Positions 17,701 to 26,237 of a stretch of 39,071 nucleotides of DNA are shown here, piece after piece (position 1 is the stretch's first letter; each line of letters begins with the position of its first letter). Location of the stretch: contig JAGAKZ010000037.1 of assembly GCA_017848115.1 (NCBI GenBank), positions 1 to 39,071 of the forward strand, read 5' to 3'. A program made the translations under genes and the position numbers. This DNA comes from Oscillospiraceae bacterium (GTDB lineage Bacteria; Bacillota; Clostridia; Oscillospirales; Ruminococcaceae). The notes below the pieces were generated by a model that saw only the letters and a list, made by a program, of their open reading frames with translations, was not told where the DNA came from and made no database searches.

Positions 17701-19719
17701 TTACCACGGTCTGAATCCGTCGTTACCACCACCGGCTGAACCTGCCGCAAGTGTAGTTCCTCCGGAAATAGTACCGCCTTCTCCGTAATAATCATCCCAC
17801 ATCGCAGTACCGCTTACCGTACCGCCAGTATAACATGTAACACTGCTCTGAGGTGAACAGTAGAACAGATATCTTCCGGCACTTCCCTGCGGAACTGTTA
17901 CTGTTGAAAGAACATTTCCTGACGCATCTGTAAATGTTACTCTGGTACCCGAAGAAATACTAGCACTTGTTGTAATAAACGAATAGCTGCTCGGAGTAAC
18001 CATCATATTGCTTGCACCGTATCCAAGAACAGTACCGCCTTTGTAGTTTACACCGCTGTCAGCGTCAAGAGGAGACGTATCACCACTTGTAAAACCATTT
18101 ATAACAACTGTACCGCCGTTAAGGTTGCACGCTCCGTTTGCATCAAGTCCGTCACCCTTAGCCTGCATAAAGGTATATCCTCCGTTTATGTTGAGTGTAC
18201 CGCTCGAAGATGACATTCCGCCTCCGAAGCCTCCGCCCCAGCCACCCGGGGAAGTATTTCCTGAACCGTCATTTCCGCCTGCTGCATTATAACCGTCATC
18301 AGATGCTGTTATATGTATCGTACCGCTGTTCATATTTATTGTGACACCTTCTACGCCCTCATAACTCTTCGTAATGTTTATATCAGGTGTACTAAGTTCC
18401 GTTGCACCCTGAGTACCGATATTAAGATTTGTATCCGAATGCATACCGTCATCGCCTGATGCAATAGTAATATTTCCGCCGAGTACATTCATGTCACCTG
18501 AACAATGCAAACCGTCATCACTTGAATCAATGTTTACAGTTCCGCCGTTTATTGTAAGATTACCATTGCTTGCTTTTATGCCCTTTGAACTTACGTCTGT
18601 AGTAGTACCGCCCCATGAAGAAGAACCTGTAGCAGTTGTTTTTATTGTAAGTTCTCCGTTATCCATTGTAAAGTTATGCTCTGACTGTATACCGTCTGCA
18701 TATGCTGTAATATTTATCGTTCCGCCGTTTATTATCACATTGCCCTTATCTGCGTCAGTATCATTTGTAGCTGTGATACCGTCACCACCTGACGAAACAA
18801 CTGTAACATTAAGAGCTGAAAAATCAGTATCATCAGCGTCGCCTATTTTTACGCTGTCTTTTCCTCTGATACCGTCATCTACGGCATTTACAGTAATATT
18901 TCCGTTAAATATCTTCACAGAGTCCTTACCTACTATACCGTCTGCACAATTTCCGTTTACGGTAAGATTTCCTTTTCCCTTTATTTTCAGGTCATCTTTT
19001 GAATAAATTGCACCAGAATCTTCATCAGCATTTGTATAACTTTTACCATCAGAGATCACATTATCAGTGCCCTTTTTAACGCTTATGACACACTCATCAT
19101 CTACACTTTCTACATAAATCGGTGAATCTGAAGAAGAGCTTATGTCTGCTCCCTGAAGTGAAAGTTCAACTTTTCCGGCAGGATAAGCAGTCTTGTCAAC
19201 GCTTACAATTATCTGTCCGTCATTAAGTTTACCCTTGACGATATATTCGCCGGGTTCTGTAATCGTAACAACACTTCCGCTCACTTCTGTTCCGGAACCT
19301 GTTGTTGTTATAGAGTTTCCATCAAGTAAAATCTCCTTTACTTCATCAATCCCCCCCTGATTATCATCAGTAACAGGAGGAGTTGTGGTTGTAGTCTGCT
19401 CCGGTTCAGGTACTGACGGATTTAGAAACTCATTTATCAATAATATACCATCAACGATATTTACAATATTGTCAACATTCATGTCAGCTCTCAACAAAAC
19501 ATCGCTGTCAAGTTGAATTTTTCCTACCATGTACTGTTTAAATTGCATGATATCCAATGCTGTAAGTACACCATCATTATTGATATCCCCTCTAAGCGTT
19601 GTATCTGCTTTAACAACAACCGTATTTGAAATATCATTCGAAAAATCAGATATTTCACAGTATGAAGCAACGAGAGTTGCTGATAAAATACCACACAAAA
19701 CCTTTTTAAATTTCTTCAT
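17701..19719 (-). CDS. Secreted carbohydrate-binding beta-helix protein (Cthe_2159 type) with N-terminal dockerin
   Basis: A 672-residue secreted protein. The signal peptide is about residues 1-38 and a dockerin occupies about 43-100 (DINNDGVLTALDIMQFKQY and DMNVDNIVNIVDGILL repeats). A short Thr/Pro linker follows, then a long repetitive right-handed beta-helix rich in DDGI, GDDG and INGGT turns, typical of the Cthe_2159 family of polygalacturonate-binding proteins (PF14262). A Gly/Ser-rich patch near the middle-to-end (GGWGGGFGGGMSSSS) is low-complexity. The dockerin directly after the signal peptide is unusual, since cellulosomal dockerins are mostly C-terminal. GAGG precedes the ATG at 19719; the longer frame to 19761 is not supported. 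The related genes VTC and DUF4956 lie divergently next door. Binding to pectin or cellulose is inferred from the family. Confidence 0.85.
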   Translation of the reverse strand: MKKFKKVLCGILSATLVASYCEISDFSNDISNTVVVKADTTLRGDINNDGVLTALDIMQFKQYMVGKIQLDSDVLLRADMNVDNIVNIVDGILLINEFLNPSVPEPEQTTTTTPPVTDDNQGGIDEVKEILLDGNSITTTGSGTEVSGSVVTITEPGEYIVKGKLNDGQIIVSVDKTAYPAGKVELSLQGADISSSSDSPIYVESVDDECVISVKKGTDNVISDGKSYTNADEDSGAIYSKDDLKIKGKGNLTVNGNCADGIVGKDSVKIFNGNITVNAVDDGIRGKDSVKIGDADDTDFSALNVTVVSSGGDGITATNDTDADKGNVIINGGTINITAYADGIQSEHNFTMDNGELTIKTTATGSSSWGGTTTDVSSKGIKASNGNLTINGGTVNIDSSDDGLHCSGDMNVLGGNITIASGDDGMHSDTNLNIGTQGATELSTPDINITKSYEGVEGVTINMNSGTIHITASDDGYNAAGGNDGSGNTSPGGWGGGFGGGMSSSSGTLNINGGYTFMQAKGDGLDANGACNLNGGTVVINGFTSGDTSPLDADSGVNYKGGTVLGYGASNMMVTPSSYSFITTSASISSGTRVTFTDASGNVLSTVTVPQGSAGRYLFYCSPQSSVTCYTGGTVSGTAMWDDYYGEGGTISGGTTLAAGSAGGGNDGFRPW

Positions 19720-20120
19720 TTTTTTCAACCTCTTTCTTAATATCAAACCAATCAGAATCACTCATTTTTACTTCTTACTTAAAATCACATTTATCACATA
19801 TTTTACATCACTATTGCAAGTATAAAATCATTTTATGTTTTTTTTATTGCACAATCATTAAATTTTGCATAATTTGTGCTAAATTCATCGAAAGTATTCT
19901 ACATTATATACATTTAAAATAGTATTATAATTTCAAACGAATAATGATTATAAAAATATGCACTAAAATCTCGCATATATCATTAAAACATTTTAAGATT
20001 ATTTTAAGAAATATATATTAGAATGTAGTAGAAGGAAGGGATTGAACGACAGAGAGGCGACAAAAAATAATTAGTTTTCGGTATTTTATTTTTTATGACT
20101 TGAAGAAAGAAGTGATCCTA
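19720..20120. other. 400-base AT-rich divergent intergenic region
   Basis: It separates the beta-helix dockerin gene (-) from the VTC gene (+). The sequence is very A/T-rich, with several TATAAT-like hexamers on both strands but no -35/-10 pair that stands out. A G-rich stretch at 20030-20062 (GAAGGAAGGG, then AGAGAGGCGAC) is the only compositional break and is too far from the VTC start to be its ribosome site. No gene, riboswitch or tRNA was recognised. Confidence 0.5.
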
Positions 20121-20852
20121 TTGGCTATAAGCACTTTCAAAAGGAAAGAAATCAAATTTATACTTGATGAAGAACAGTATCATTCGCTTAATTCGGTTTT
20201 AGGTGAATATATGAATCCCGATGCTTTTTGTGTTGATGGAAAAGAATACGGTATCTACAACGTATATTATGATACAGATGACAACTTTCTCATACGTGAA
20301 TCACTTGAAAAACCGTATTATAAGGAGAAGATAAGATTACGAAGCTACTATTCTCCTGCCAAAGAAAACGATAACGTTTACCTTGAAATCAAAAAGAAAA
20401 TCGGTGGAATCGTTACCAAAAGACGTATTTCACTGACACTCGGACAGGCAAATGCGTTTATTTTTGAAGGTGAGATCCCTGACCTCAGTAACAGCAAAAA
20501 AAGTTACATTCAAAATCAGGTTCTTAACGAACTGGTAGTTTTTCTTAAGAATTATCCGGTTACTCCACGTCAGTACATAAGCTATCAGCGTTCCGCATTT
20601 TTCGGAAAAGATGATGACAGTTTCAGACTTACTTTTGACAGAGCTATCACCCAGAGAAGATTTGATGTTTCGCTTTCAAAGCCAAATTATGGTTCTCAGA
20701 TTTTACTTCCGGGTCAGTACCTTATGGAAGTAAAGATCGGTGCTTCAATGCCTATATGGCTTTCTCAGCAACTCGCTCAGTTGGGTGTGTATAAAACCAG
20801 TTTCTCCAAATATGGTCGTGCATTCAAATCATTTGTAACCGAAACTCATTAA
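20121..20852 (+). CDS. VTC-domain (polyphosphate polymerase-like) protein
   Basis: About 243 residues of the VTC/CYTH-like tunnel fold, related to the catalytic domain of yeast Vtc4. Recognisable features are the opening FKRKEIKFILDEEQY, the acid/basic strand YNVYYDTDD, KIRLRSYY, YLEIKKKIGGIVTKRR, and the late EVKIGASMPIWL. These charged strands line the tunnel that binds nucleotide and polyphosphate. In Clostridia and Ruminococcus this gene usually travels with DUF4956, CotH-kinase and Cthe_2159-type proteins; here DUF4956 follows by 34 bases and the beta-helix protein lies divergently, but CotH is missing. The start is uncertain: TTG at 20121 gives the customary MAISTF beginning, while TTG at 20100 adds seven residues. 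Whether it makes polyphosphate or modifies a surface protein is unknown. Confidence 0.8.
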   Translation: MAISTFKRKEIKFILDEEQYHSLNSVLGEYMNPDAFCVDGKEYGIYNVYYDTDDNFLIRESLEKPYYKEKIRLRSYYSPAKENDNVYLEIKKKIGGIVTKRRISLTLGQANAFIFEGEIPDLSNSKKSYIQNQVLNELVVFLKNYPVTPRQYISYQRSAFFGKDDDSFRLTFDRAITQRRFDVSLSKPNYGSQILLPGQYLMEVKIGASMPIWLSQQLAQLGVYKTSFSKYGRAFKSFVTETH

Positions 20853-20886
20853 TCATTATTTTTTTCGAAAGGAAGTTTTTATTTAA

Positions 20887-21582
20887 ATGGAAAATTTATT
20901 TAAGTCAATTTATCCTGTTGACGGCGGTCTTACACTTTCAGTATTTACTACTATTGTTGTTGCTTCACTTATCATAGGCTTCGCTATAAGTCTTTTGTAT
21001 CTTATAACCAACCGCAAGGAAGGATATTCACAGAGTTATGTGTGGACTATCATAATGTTACCACCTATTGTAGCAATAGTAATTGCCGCAATAGGAAATA
21101 ATATAGCAAGTTCACTTAGCCTTGCCGGTGCGTTCACTCTTGTAAGATTCAGAAGTGCTCCCGGAGATCCGAAGCAAATTGCTTATGTATTCTATGCAAC
21201 CGCAACAGGTCTTATATGCGGACTTGGATATATAGGTTTCTCTATAATATTCCTTATCATAATGGCGGCTGTTATCTGCGTACTTTACTATACTAAATTT
21301 GCAGCAGCTACAACAAGCAGTATGACTCTCAAAATTACAATTCCAGAAAACCTCAACTATGTTGGTCTTTTTGATAAAACCCTCAACAAGTATACATCAA
21401 ACTGGATGCTCAAGAGAGTTAAAACTACAGAATTCGGAACACTTTTCGAACTCATATACAGCGTGGAAATTCATAATACAGCAAATCAAAAAGAATTTAT
21501 TGATGAACTCAGAACACTTAACGGAAACTTAAACGTTGTTCTTGTACTTTACAAGTATGATGACAAAGTTTACGCTAACTGA
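20887..21582 (+). CDS. DUF4956 membrane protein
   Basis: 231 residues. Four membrane helices (about 16-42, 52-70, 100-117 and 118-138) are followed by a soluble C-terminal domain of about 85 residues with a ferredoxin-like strand/helix pattern. The loop SLAGAFTLVRFRSAPGDPKQ after helix 2 is the family hallmark and recalls the 'GALSIVRFR' motif of MgtC-like proteins. AAGGAAG precedes the ATG. It forms an operon with the VTC gene. The function is not established; the constant pairing suggests a membrane partner of the VTC enzyme. Confidence 0.85.
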   Translation: MENLFKSIYPVDGGLTLSVFTTIVVASLIIGFAISLLYLITNRKEGYSQSYVWTIIMLPPIVAIVIAAIGNNIASSLSLAGAFTLVRFRSAPGDPKQIAYVFYATATGLICGLGYIGFSIIFLIIMAAVICVLYYTKFAAATTSSMTLKITIPENLNYVGLFDKTLNKYTSNWMLKRVKTTEFGTLFELIYSVEIHNTANQKEFIDELRTLNGNLNVVLVLYKYDDKVYAN

Positions 21583-21661
21583 TGATTATAATCCGACTTT
21601 TTCAATTAAACTGATGAAACAGATTATTGTTATAAAACCTTTTTCATCTTTATTTCCAATA

Positions 21662-21707
21662 AAAAAGAATGGCAGCGTGTCAAAATCGATACGCTGCCAT
21701 TCTTTTT
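21662..21707. terminator. Strong bidirectional terminator
   Basis: A perfect 17-bp stem: AAAAAGAATGGCAGCGT (21662-21678) with ACGCTGCCATTCTTTTT (21691-21707). It is flanked by A- and T-runs, between DUF4956 (+) and the lipoprotein (-), whose stop codon overlaps it. Confidence 0.9.
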
Positions 21708-23445
21708 ATTTATCTCCTACTATACTTACTGAACAGTACTGAACATATTTTCCATCTTTTGTTTTTACCTCTACTATAACATTGCCAACAACATGAGGGA
21801 ATATTACACCATTTTTTACATACGCTATTGCGTTATCACTGCTGGTCCACAACAAATCTTCTTCAGTATATCCATCAGGTAATTTCTCAATATCTATTTT
21901 ATGTTCTCTATCGCTTCCGATGTCAAAAGATATAAAAGATTTTTTTAACTGTATGTCACTATTCAAAACTGTTGCAGCTGTAGTTGTTGCTACACCAGTT
22001 TCCTCATTCGCTTTTTTTTCTGCTTCGCTTAGTTTATAATCGATATTTCCGTACATAACTACTTTTGTATCACAGCATGAACAATGTTCTCCTTCTTTTT
22101 CATTTGCATATTCCAATGCCTCTGAAGCAGTTCTGTAACCTCCGTCAAAGAAAAAGAAATCTTTTTTCTGTTCTGAAAGCCCTTTTGAAATTTGCTTTAT
22201 CATCTTAATATTATAAGTTGTACGAATAACTCCATCATTACCCAAAAAAAGCTCTGCACCTTTGTTAAGAAAACTTGCGGCAAGAACAGTATCCTTTGCT
22301 GAACTGCAACATCCCATATACACAACAGAACCTGTCAGATCCGGACAATAATAATCAACGTACTTGTGGGAAAAACCTACTGCACCACTTTCATAGACAT
22401 AAACTCTTCTCTTTATATAGTCTTCATCATCAGTAGATATTTCTTCATTGCTACAAACAATAATCGAGTGCGAATCCAATGTATAACCACCATGACCATG
22501 CCACAATATAATCTGATTTTGCGAAAAATCATTTACTGATTTTACCTTTACTTCATCATCATCATAGTTTCCTTTAAAAGAAACATGTTCAAATTCCTCG
22601 TCCATTTTTTCAGCACCATCATCAATATAATCCATATACATATCAAGATAAAACGGATAACCTTCTTTGCACGGCTGATATGTAAAAACTTCAATACTAC
22701 CAACATCAGAAGAACCGTCTGTATCCGGTTCTTTTATCTGATAAAAACACCCTATTCCGCTTGTGAGATTTACAACCAGACTATACCCCTCTTCATATGC
22801 ATCATAATCTATTGCTATTCCTTGCTCTACCAGATCATCTGCCTTACTTAATATTTCTTCAAAAGCGCTTTTCTTATCTGTTACTACACCATCCTGAGTA
22901 TATTTCTCTGCTATCTCATCAAACATTACAGAAAGACTGTTCGCATAGTCATATTCTTCATCAGTTATATCATCAAAGTATGTAAACTTTATCGGATTGG
23001 TTTCTTCTTCTCCTATCTTTACCACATACGATTGTTCTTCACCACTCTCGGATGATACATTATATAAACATGAATAAATTTTATCTCCTGCTTTTTTATC
23101 TCCCGATGTTCCATCGTCATACATATCACATATTTTTTCGCCATCCGATGAATACAAGGCCGCCTGCACTCCCATTGCTATATCTTCATCTGATAACTTA
23201 GTTTCAAACAGTGCTGTTTCTTCTGCACCCAGCATTCTGTATTCGCTGTCAGTCTTTAGTTCATGTATATCAGGTTCAAGTTCTTTTCCATAACCATGTT
23301 CGGTATACGAACTTGACATACCTGATACAGAATTGTTGTGTCCTTCGTTAAAAAATTCTTCAAGATTGCAACCGGTAAAAACTGTTGCCATAAATACCAT
23401 TGATGAAACTAATCCTACTGTTTTTTTTAAATTTTCTTTTCTCAT
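21706..23445 (-). CDS. Lipoprotein with caspase/gingipain-like (clan CD) peptidase motifs and a C-terminal Ig-like domain
   Basis: A 579-residue lipoprotein: basic MRKENLKK, a hydrophobic stretch and lipobox FTGC with Cys26, so it is anchored outside the membrane. Residues 45-160 form a beta-rich domain with DDGTSGDKKAGDKIYS, like a 'choice-of-anchor' module. The middle (about 300-460) carries IILWHGHGGY with H316/H318 and, about 60 residues later, VVYMGCCSSAK with C379/C380. A His-Gly followed by a hydrophobic strand ending in Cys is the dyad layout of clan CD peptidases (caspase, gingipain, CHAT). About residues 500-579 resemble a bacterial Ig (BIG2-like) domain. GGGAG lies 7 bases from the ATG. 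It is the third gene after two WXG100-like genes, 27 bases downstream. Peptidase activity is inferred from two motifs only. Confidence 0.6.
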   Translation of the reverse strand: MRKENLKKTVGLVSSMVFMATVFTGCNLEEFFNEGHNNSVSGMSSSYTEHGYGKELEPDIHELKTDSEYRMLGAEETALFETKLSDEDIAMGVQAALYSSDGEKICDMYDDGTSGDKKAGDKIYSCLYNVSSESGEEQSYVVKIGEEETNPIKFTYFDDITDEEYDYANSLSVMFDEIAEKYTQDGVVTDKKSAFEEILSKADDLVEQGIAIDYDAYEEGYSLVVNLTSGIGCFYQIKEPDTDGSSDVGSIEVFTYQPCKEGYPFYLDMYMDYIDDGAEKMDEEFEHVSFKGNYDDDEVKVKSVNDFSQNQIILWHGHGGYTLDSHSIIVCSNEEISTDDEDYIKRRVYVYESGAVGFSHKYVDYYCPDLTGSVVYMGCCSSAKDTVLAASFLNKGAELFLGNDGVIRTTYNIKMIKQISKGLSEQKKDFFFFDGGYRTASEALEYANEKEGEHCSCCDTKVVMYGNIDYKLSEAEKKANEETGVATTTAATVLNSDIQLKKSFISFDIGSDREHKIDIEKLPDGYTEEDLLWTSSDNAIAYVKNGVIFPHVVGNVIVEVKTKDGKYVQYCSVSIVGDK

Positions 23446-23472
23446 TTTTTCTCCCGTTTTGTAAATCTTTAT

Positions 23473-23778
23473 TTATTCAAACTCTAATCCTGCCGCTGCT
23501 TTTGCTATTTCTTCACTTTGTGCTTCGTAGCGAATAGCAACACTTCTTATGAACTCACTGTATTGCATCATAATAAAATACATCTGTTCATACCTTGGCT
23601 TTACATTGCCTATTCTTTCAAAAAAAGTATTTGCATCATAACCTTGCCATGAGTTTCCTAGATTATCTACACTATTATACATTCTGGTGTAGCTTGAACG
23701 ATAATTCTCTGCAAGTTCCGCAATCATCTTCGAAGACGCATAAAGATCTTCGATATGGGCACTTCTGATATTATTCAT
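23473..23778 (-). CDS. WXG100 family (ESAT-6-like) small protein
   Basis: 101 residues, all-helical by appearance, with the central turn NSWQGYDANTF, i.e. the W-x-G signature at residue 44, flanked by two long amphipathic helices. That is the size and layout of WXG100/EsxA proteins, which are exported as dimers by type VII secretion systems. No obvious C-terminal YxxxD/E export signal is present. The ATG at 23778 has AGGAG upstream; a GTG nine bases earlier is too close to that site. It lies 28 bases downstream of a second such gene and 27 bases upstream of the clan-CD-like lipoprotein. No EssC/EccC ATPase is in the window. Confidence 0.8.
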   Translation of the reverse strand: MNNIRSAHIEDLYASSKMIAELAENYRSSYTRMYNSVDNLGNSWQGYDANTFFERIGNVKPRYEQMYFIMMQYSEFIRSVAIRYEAQSEEIAKAAAGLEFE

Positions 23779-23806
23779 TATTATCACACTCCTGTCTTAT
23801 TATTTT

Positions 23807-24121
23807 TTATCTTGCTCTGAGCTGAGAAGCACTTCCCTGTATTGCCTCATCAAGTGCTTCAACACTTTCAGCAACATTCTGATCAAGGAAATTTGTAACC
23901 TTTTTAAGATAATTATCATAACCATCAAAACTTGGTCTTAACGTTTCAAATGATTCAACCATCTCATTTGCTCCAAGTGCGTCCCAGTTAAGATCAAGTT
24001 TATGAATTTCTCTTGTAAAATTATTTAACAGATTTTTCATAACAACATTCTGAAGCTTTATCTCTTGCGAGCATTCTCTTATTCCCTGCGGATTTATAAA
24101 AATTTTCTCTGTTGATTCCAT
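23807..24121 (-). CDS. WXG100-like small protein, first gene of the operon
   Basis: 104 residues, helical, with NWDALGANEMVESFE around W46. This is the same hairpin position as WXG, but with Trp-Asp-Ala-Leu-Gly in place of Trp-x-Gly, so it is a divergent member. It probably forms a heterodimer with the next gene product. AAAGGA lies 8 bases from the ATG at 24121; an ATG at 24130 overlaps that site. A TATAAT box at 24178-24183 suggests transcription starts about 50 bases upstream. Confidence 0.72.
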   Translation of the reverse strand: MESTEKIFINPQGIRECSQEIKLQNVVMKNLLNNFTREIHKLDLNWDALGANEMVESFETLRPSFDGYDNYLKKVTNFLDQNVAESVEALDEAIQGSASQLRAR

Positions 24122-24177
24122 ACTAACCATCCTTTGAACTTATTTTTATTTTGTTTTCTCCAAAATTCTCTGTATGT

Positions 24178-24183
24178 ATTATA
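24178..24183 (-). promoter_or_regulatory. -10 element for the WXG100/lipoprotein operon
   Basis: Minus-strand TATAAT about 57 bases upstream of the first start. No good -35 is visible at 16-18 bases, so the promoter may be weak or activated. Confidence 0.4.
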
Positions 24184-24354
24184 TCACAATGTCTGTTTTT
24201 TTATTTAAAAAAATGATGCTCTTAATATTTTAGTTATTTTAGATAAAACAATCTGTATACATCCGCATAAATACGTGGATCAAAAAAATTTCTGCTGTTT
24301 TTCACCCATCATATAGCTGAAACTTACCATACTATACGCTGTAATTTACCCACA
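24184..24354. other. Intergenic stretch without a recognised gene
   Basis: Part of the 400-base gap between the WXG100 operon start and the AAA gene end. It is A/T-rich, contains no ORF with a ribosome site, and no element was recognised apart from the -10 box and the terminator on either side. Confidence 0.5.
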
Positions 24355-24405
24355 TAAAAAAACATGACACACCTGCAAATCAAAGCAAGTGTGTCATGTT
24401 TTTTA
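24355..24405. terminator. Terminator after the AAA/PD-(D/E)XK gene
   Basis: AACATGACACAC (24361-24372) pairs with GTGTGTCATGTT (24389-24400) and is extended by A/T pairs on both sides, with T-runs in both directions. On the minus strand it lies about 120 bases after the gene's stop. Confidence 0.75.
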
Positions 24406-24520
24406 TGAACCTGTACCGCTGTACTTTAAAGCTCCGTACATCCAAAACTTATAACTTCTGAAGTTATTTTTTATTCCAATAGCATTCTCCACAATATTCC
24501 CTTTCCGACTCAAAATACCT

Positions 24521-26080
24521 TTACACTACAGCTTCCACTATAACCTTATCTCCGTTTTGTATCGTATAAATTCCCGGTTTCTTATTTTTATTAAAGCAAA
24601 AACTAACCAGATATCCTTTTTTAATATTATGTTTTTCGAGATATTCGCATAACTGCTCTTCTCCCTTGCGGTTATACTCTTCTCCACGCCAGATTTTAAG
24701 TTCTATTATATGACGAACTCCAAGATAATCCACTACTATATCCATTCTTCTGTGGTCTCTTGTCTGTGCTTCGATATAGTAATTTCCGGTTCCGTTTATT
24801 ATCGGTCTGAGATAAAGCAGAAAATATTCTCTTCCCTTTTCCTCTAAGAATTTTTCAGGTTTATCTCCCATTATCTCGTTGAAATGCTCTGTAAATTTTT
24901 CAAGTACTTTCTCCATATCAAGCACGCCATTTTCCGTAAACTGACTTTTATCATATGAACCTGCTTCATATATAGGCATTGACTGCATTTTATTTGATGT
25001 GAGAAAATAATTATACAAAATTATTTCAAAGATACGATTGGATATATGCATAATTCCACATGATACATTGATAAATCCATACATGAAAGCAAGATCCATA
25101 GCAGAGTTATAAGGATCAAAACTTGCTGTATCACCATTTACCAAGATAGAGTACACCTGATTTCTCAACATTTCATTGTCTTCAAGTTTATTTATAAGCG
25201 AATCAAACAACGGCTGTTTTGTGGAAATCATACGACTGACAGCTGATATCACGCCTTGTTTGTTCCACCTTATACTATCATCAGTCTGTTCATCATTTAT
25301 TTTACATATTAAAGAAACCAGTACAGGATATCCTGATGTGTAATCATATATAAGATTTGCTATCATATTTGTGTCCATGCCTGTATGATTATCATTTTCA
25401 TAATCAATAAGCATATTTTCTATATCTTTAACAGAAAAACTCATATCAACTTTAAACTCGGCAGATATATTCCACGGACTGTTGTGCCTGTGTTCATCGT
25501 CAGGACGTATTTTTCTGCGAATATTCCTTATATCATGTACTCCGGCAAGTATTACTGATTTAAAAGTCGGTATATCTTTTCTTTCAAGATATGAAACTCT
25601 CAATTGAGCCAGAAAATCAAAAAACACCTGATTATTTGATGCCTGATCAACTTCATCGATTATCATAACTATTGGCTTCTCTGAACTACAACACCAATCA
25701 TTAATAACAAGAAACAAATCGGCTAAGACATATTCCCGGCTAAGTCGCATTTTTTTTATTTCTTCTGTAATTTCTTCTGTAAACTTGTCCCTGCATCTTT
25801 TCCATAGTTCACGAGCAAATGCCTTGACAAAATTTTCTTCCGTTGAAAATTCTGTCATACTTAAACTTTGAAAATCAAGGCTTAAAATAATATAATCATC
25901 AGAAAGATGATTTTTTAATGCTTTAAGTATAGTTGTCTTTCCATACTGCCTTCCACGGTTTATCGTAAAATATTTTCCTGCTTCAATCATAGTTTTTATT
26001 TCTTCAAGACGACTATCCAGATTTACCATATAATGATCTTCAGGATAACAGCAACCTTCTGTATTGAAATATCTCTTCAT
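24521..26080 (-). CDS. AAA-like ATPase with C-terminal PD-(D/E)XK nuclease-like domain
   Basis: A 519-residue protein of the AAA_35/ATPase plus PDDEXK architecture common in gut Firmicutes and Bacteroidetes. The P-loop is GRQYGKTT at 43-50, Walker B is IVMIIDEVDQA with D142/E143, and AGVHDIRNIRRKIRPDDEH follows. The ATPase part ends near a winged-helix-like segment. The C-terminal domain shows the PD-(D/E)XK series D447, E460 and K462 (IIELKIW) and a downstream Gln in GEEQLCEYLEKH. GAGGTG precedes the ATG. A promoter lies at 26130-26158, back-to-back with that of the BlaI gene. It is only distantly similar to the HTH-containing gene at 12.2 kb: the P-loop flank differs (RGRQYGKT against RPRRFGKT). 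The biological role is not known. Confidence 0.8.
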   Translation of the reverse strand: MKRYFNTEGCCYPEDHYMVNLDSRLEEIKTMIEAGKYFTINRGRQYGKTTILKALKNHLSDDYIILSLDFQSLSMTEFSTEENFVKAFARELWKRCRDKFTEEITEEIKKMRLSREYVLADLFLVINDWCCSSEKPIVMIIDEVDQASNNQVFFDFLAQLRVSYLERKDIPTFKSVILAGVHDIRNIRRKIRPDDEHRHNSPWNISAEFKVDMSFSVKDIENMLIDYENDNHTGMDTNMIANLIYDYTSGYPVLVSLICKINDEQTDDSIRWNKQGVISAVSRMISTKQPLFDSLINKLEDNEMLRNQVYSILVNGDTASFDPYNSAMDLAFMYGFINVSCGIMHISNRIFEIILYNYFLTSNKMQSMPIYEAGSYDKSQFTENGVLDMEKVLEKFTEHFNEIMGDKPEKFLEEKGREYFLLYLRPIINGTGNYYIEAQTRDHRRMDIVVDYLGVRHIIELKIWRGEEYNRKGEEQLCEYLEKHNIKKGYLVSFCFNKNKKPGIYTIQNGDKVIVEAVV

Positions 26081-26129
26081 ACCCGCACCTCACTTTAGAA
26101 TTTTTCTGAATATTTTTAAACACAAATAT

Positions 26130-26158
26130 AGAATACCATTTTCATAACGAAAAATCAA
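26130..26158 (-). promoter_or_regulatory. Promoter of the AAA/PD-(D/E)XK gene
   Basis: Minus strand: TTGATT (26158-26153), a 17-bp spacer, and TATTCT (26135-26130). Confidence 0.5.
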
Positions 26159-26177
26159 GTATATGTATAAGAACCAC

Positions 26178-26206
26178 TTGACATCTTCAGACTATTGTGA
26201 TAGTAT
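26178..26206 (+). promoter_or_regulatory. Promoter of the BlaI/M56 operon
   Basis: TTGACA (26178-26183), a 17-bp spacer, and TAGTAT (26201-26206). The -10 and start region are covered by two operator dyads. Confidence 0.6.
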
Positions 26207-26224
26207 AGACTATAGTAATAGTCT
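26191..26224. promoter_or_regulatory. Twin BlaI-type operator dyads
   Basis: Dyad 1 is ACTAT-TGTG-ATAGT (26191-26204), overlapping the promoter spacer and -10. Dyad 2 is AGACTAT-AGTA-ATAGTCT (26207-26224), over the transcription start. The shared core is ACTAT-N4-ATAGT, with centres 18 bases apart. This is as expected for two BlaI/MecI-type dimers repressing their own operon. Confidence 0.7.
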
Positions 26225-26237
26225 ATGGAGGTAAATT

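Noticed and set aside
18491-19006. 171-codon open frame on the plus strand inside the beta-helix protein gene
   Set aside because: It is an antisense shadow of a repetitive coding region, without a ribosome site or recognisable domain.
20030-20100. Riboswitch upstream of the VTC gene
   Set aside because: The G-rich stretch did not match any riboswitch core recognised, and no terminator or anti-terminator pair was found.
21706-24121. Complete type VII secretion locus
   Set aside because: Only WXG100-like genes are present; no EssC-type ATPase, EsaA or EssB-like gene is adjacent.
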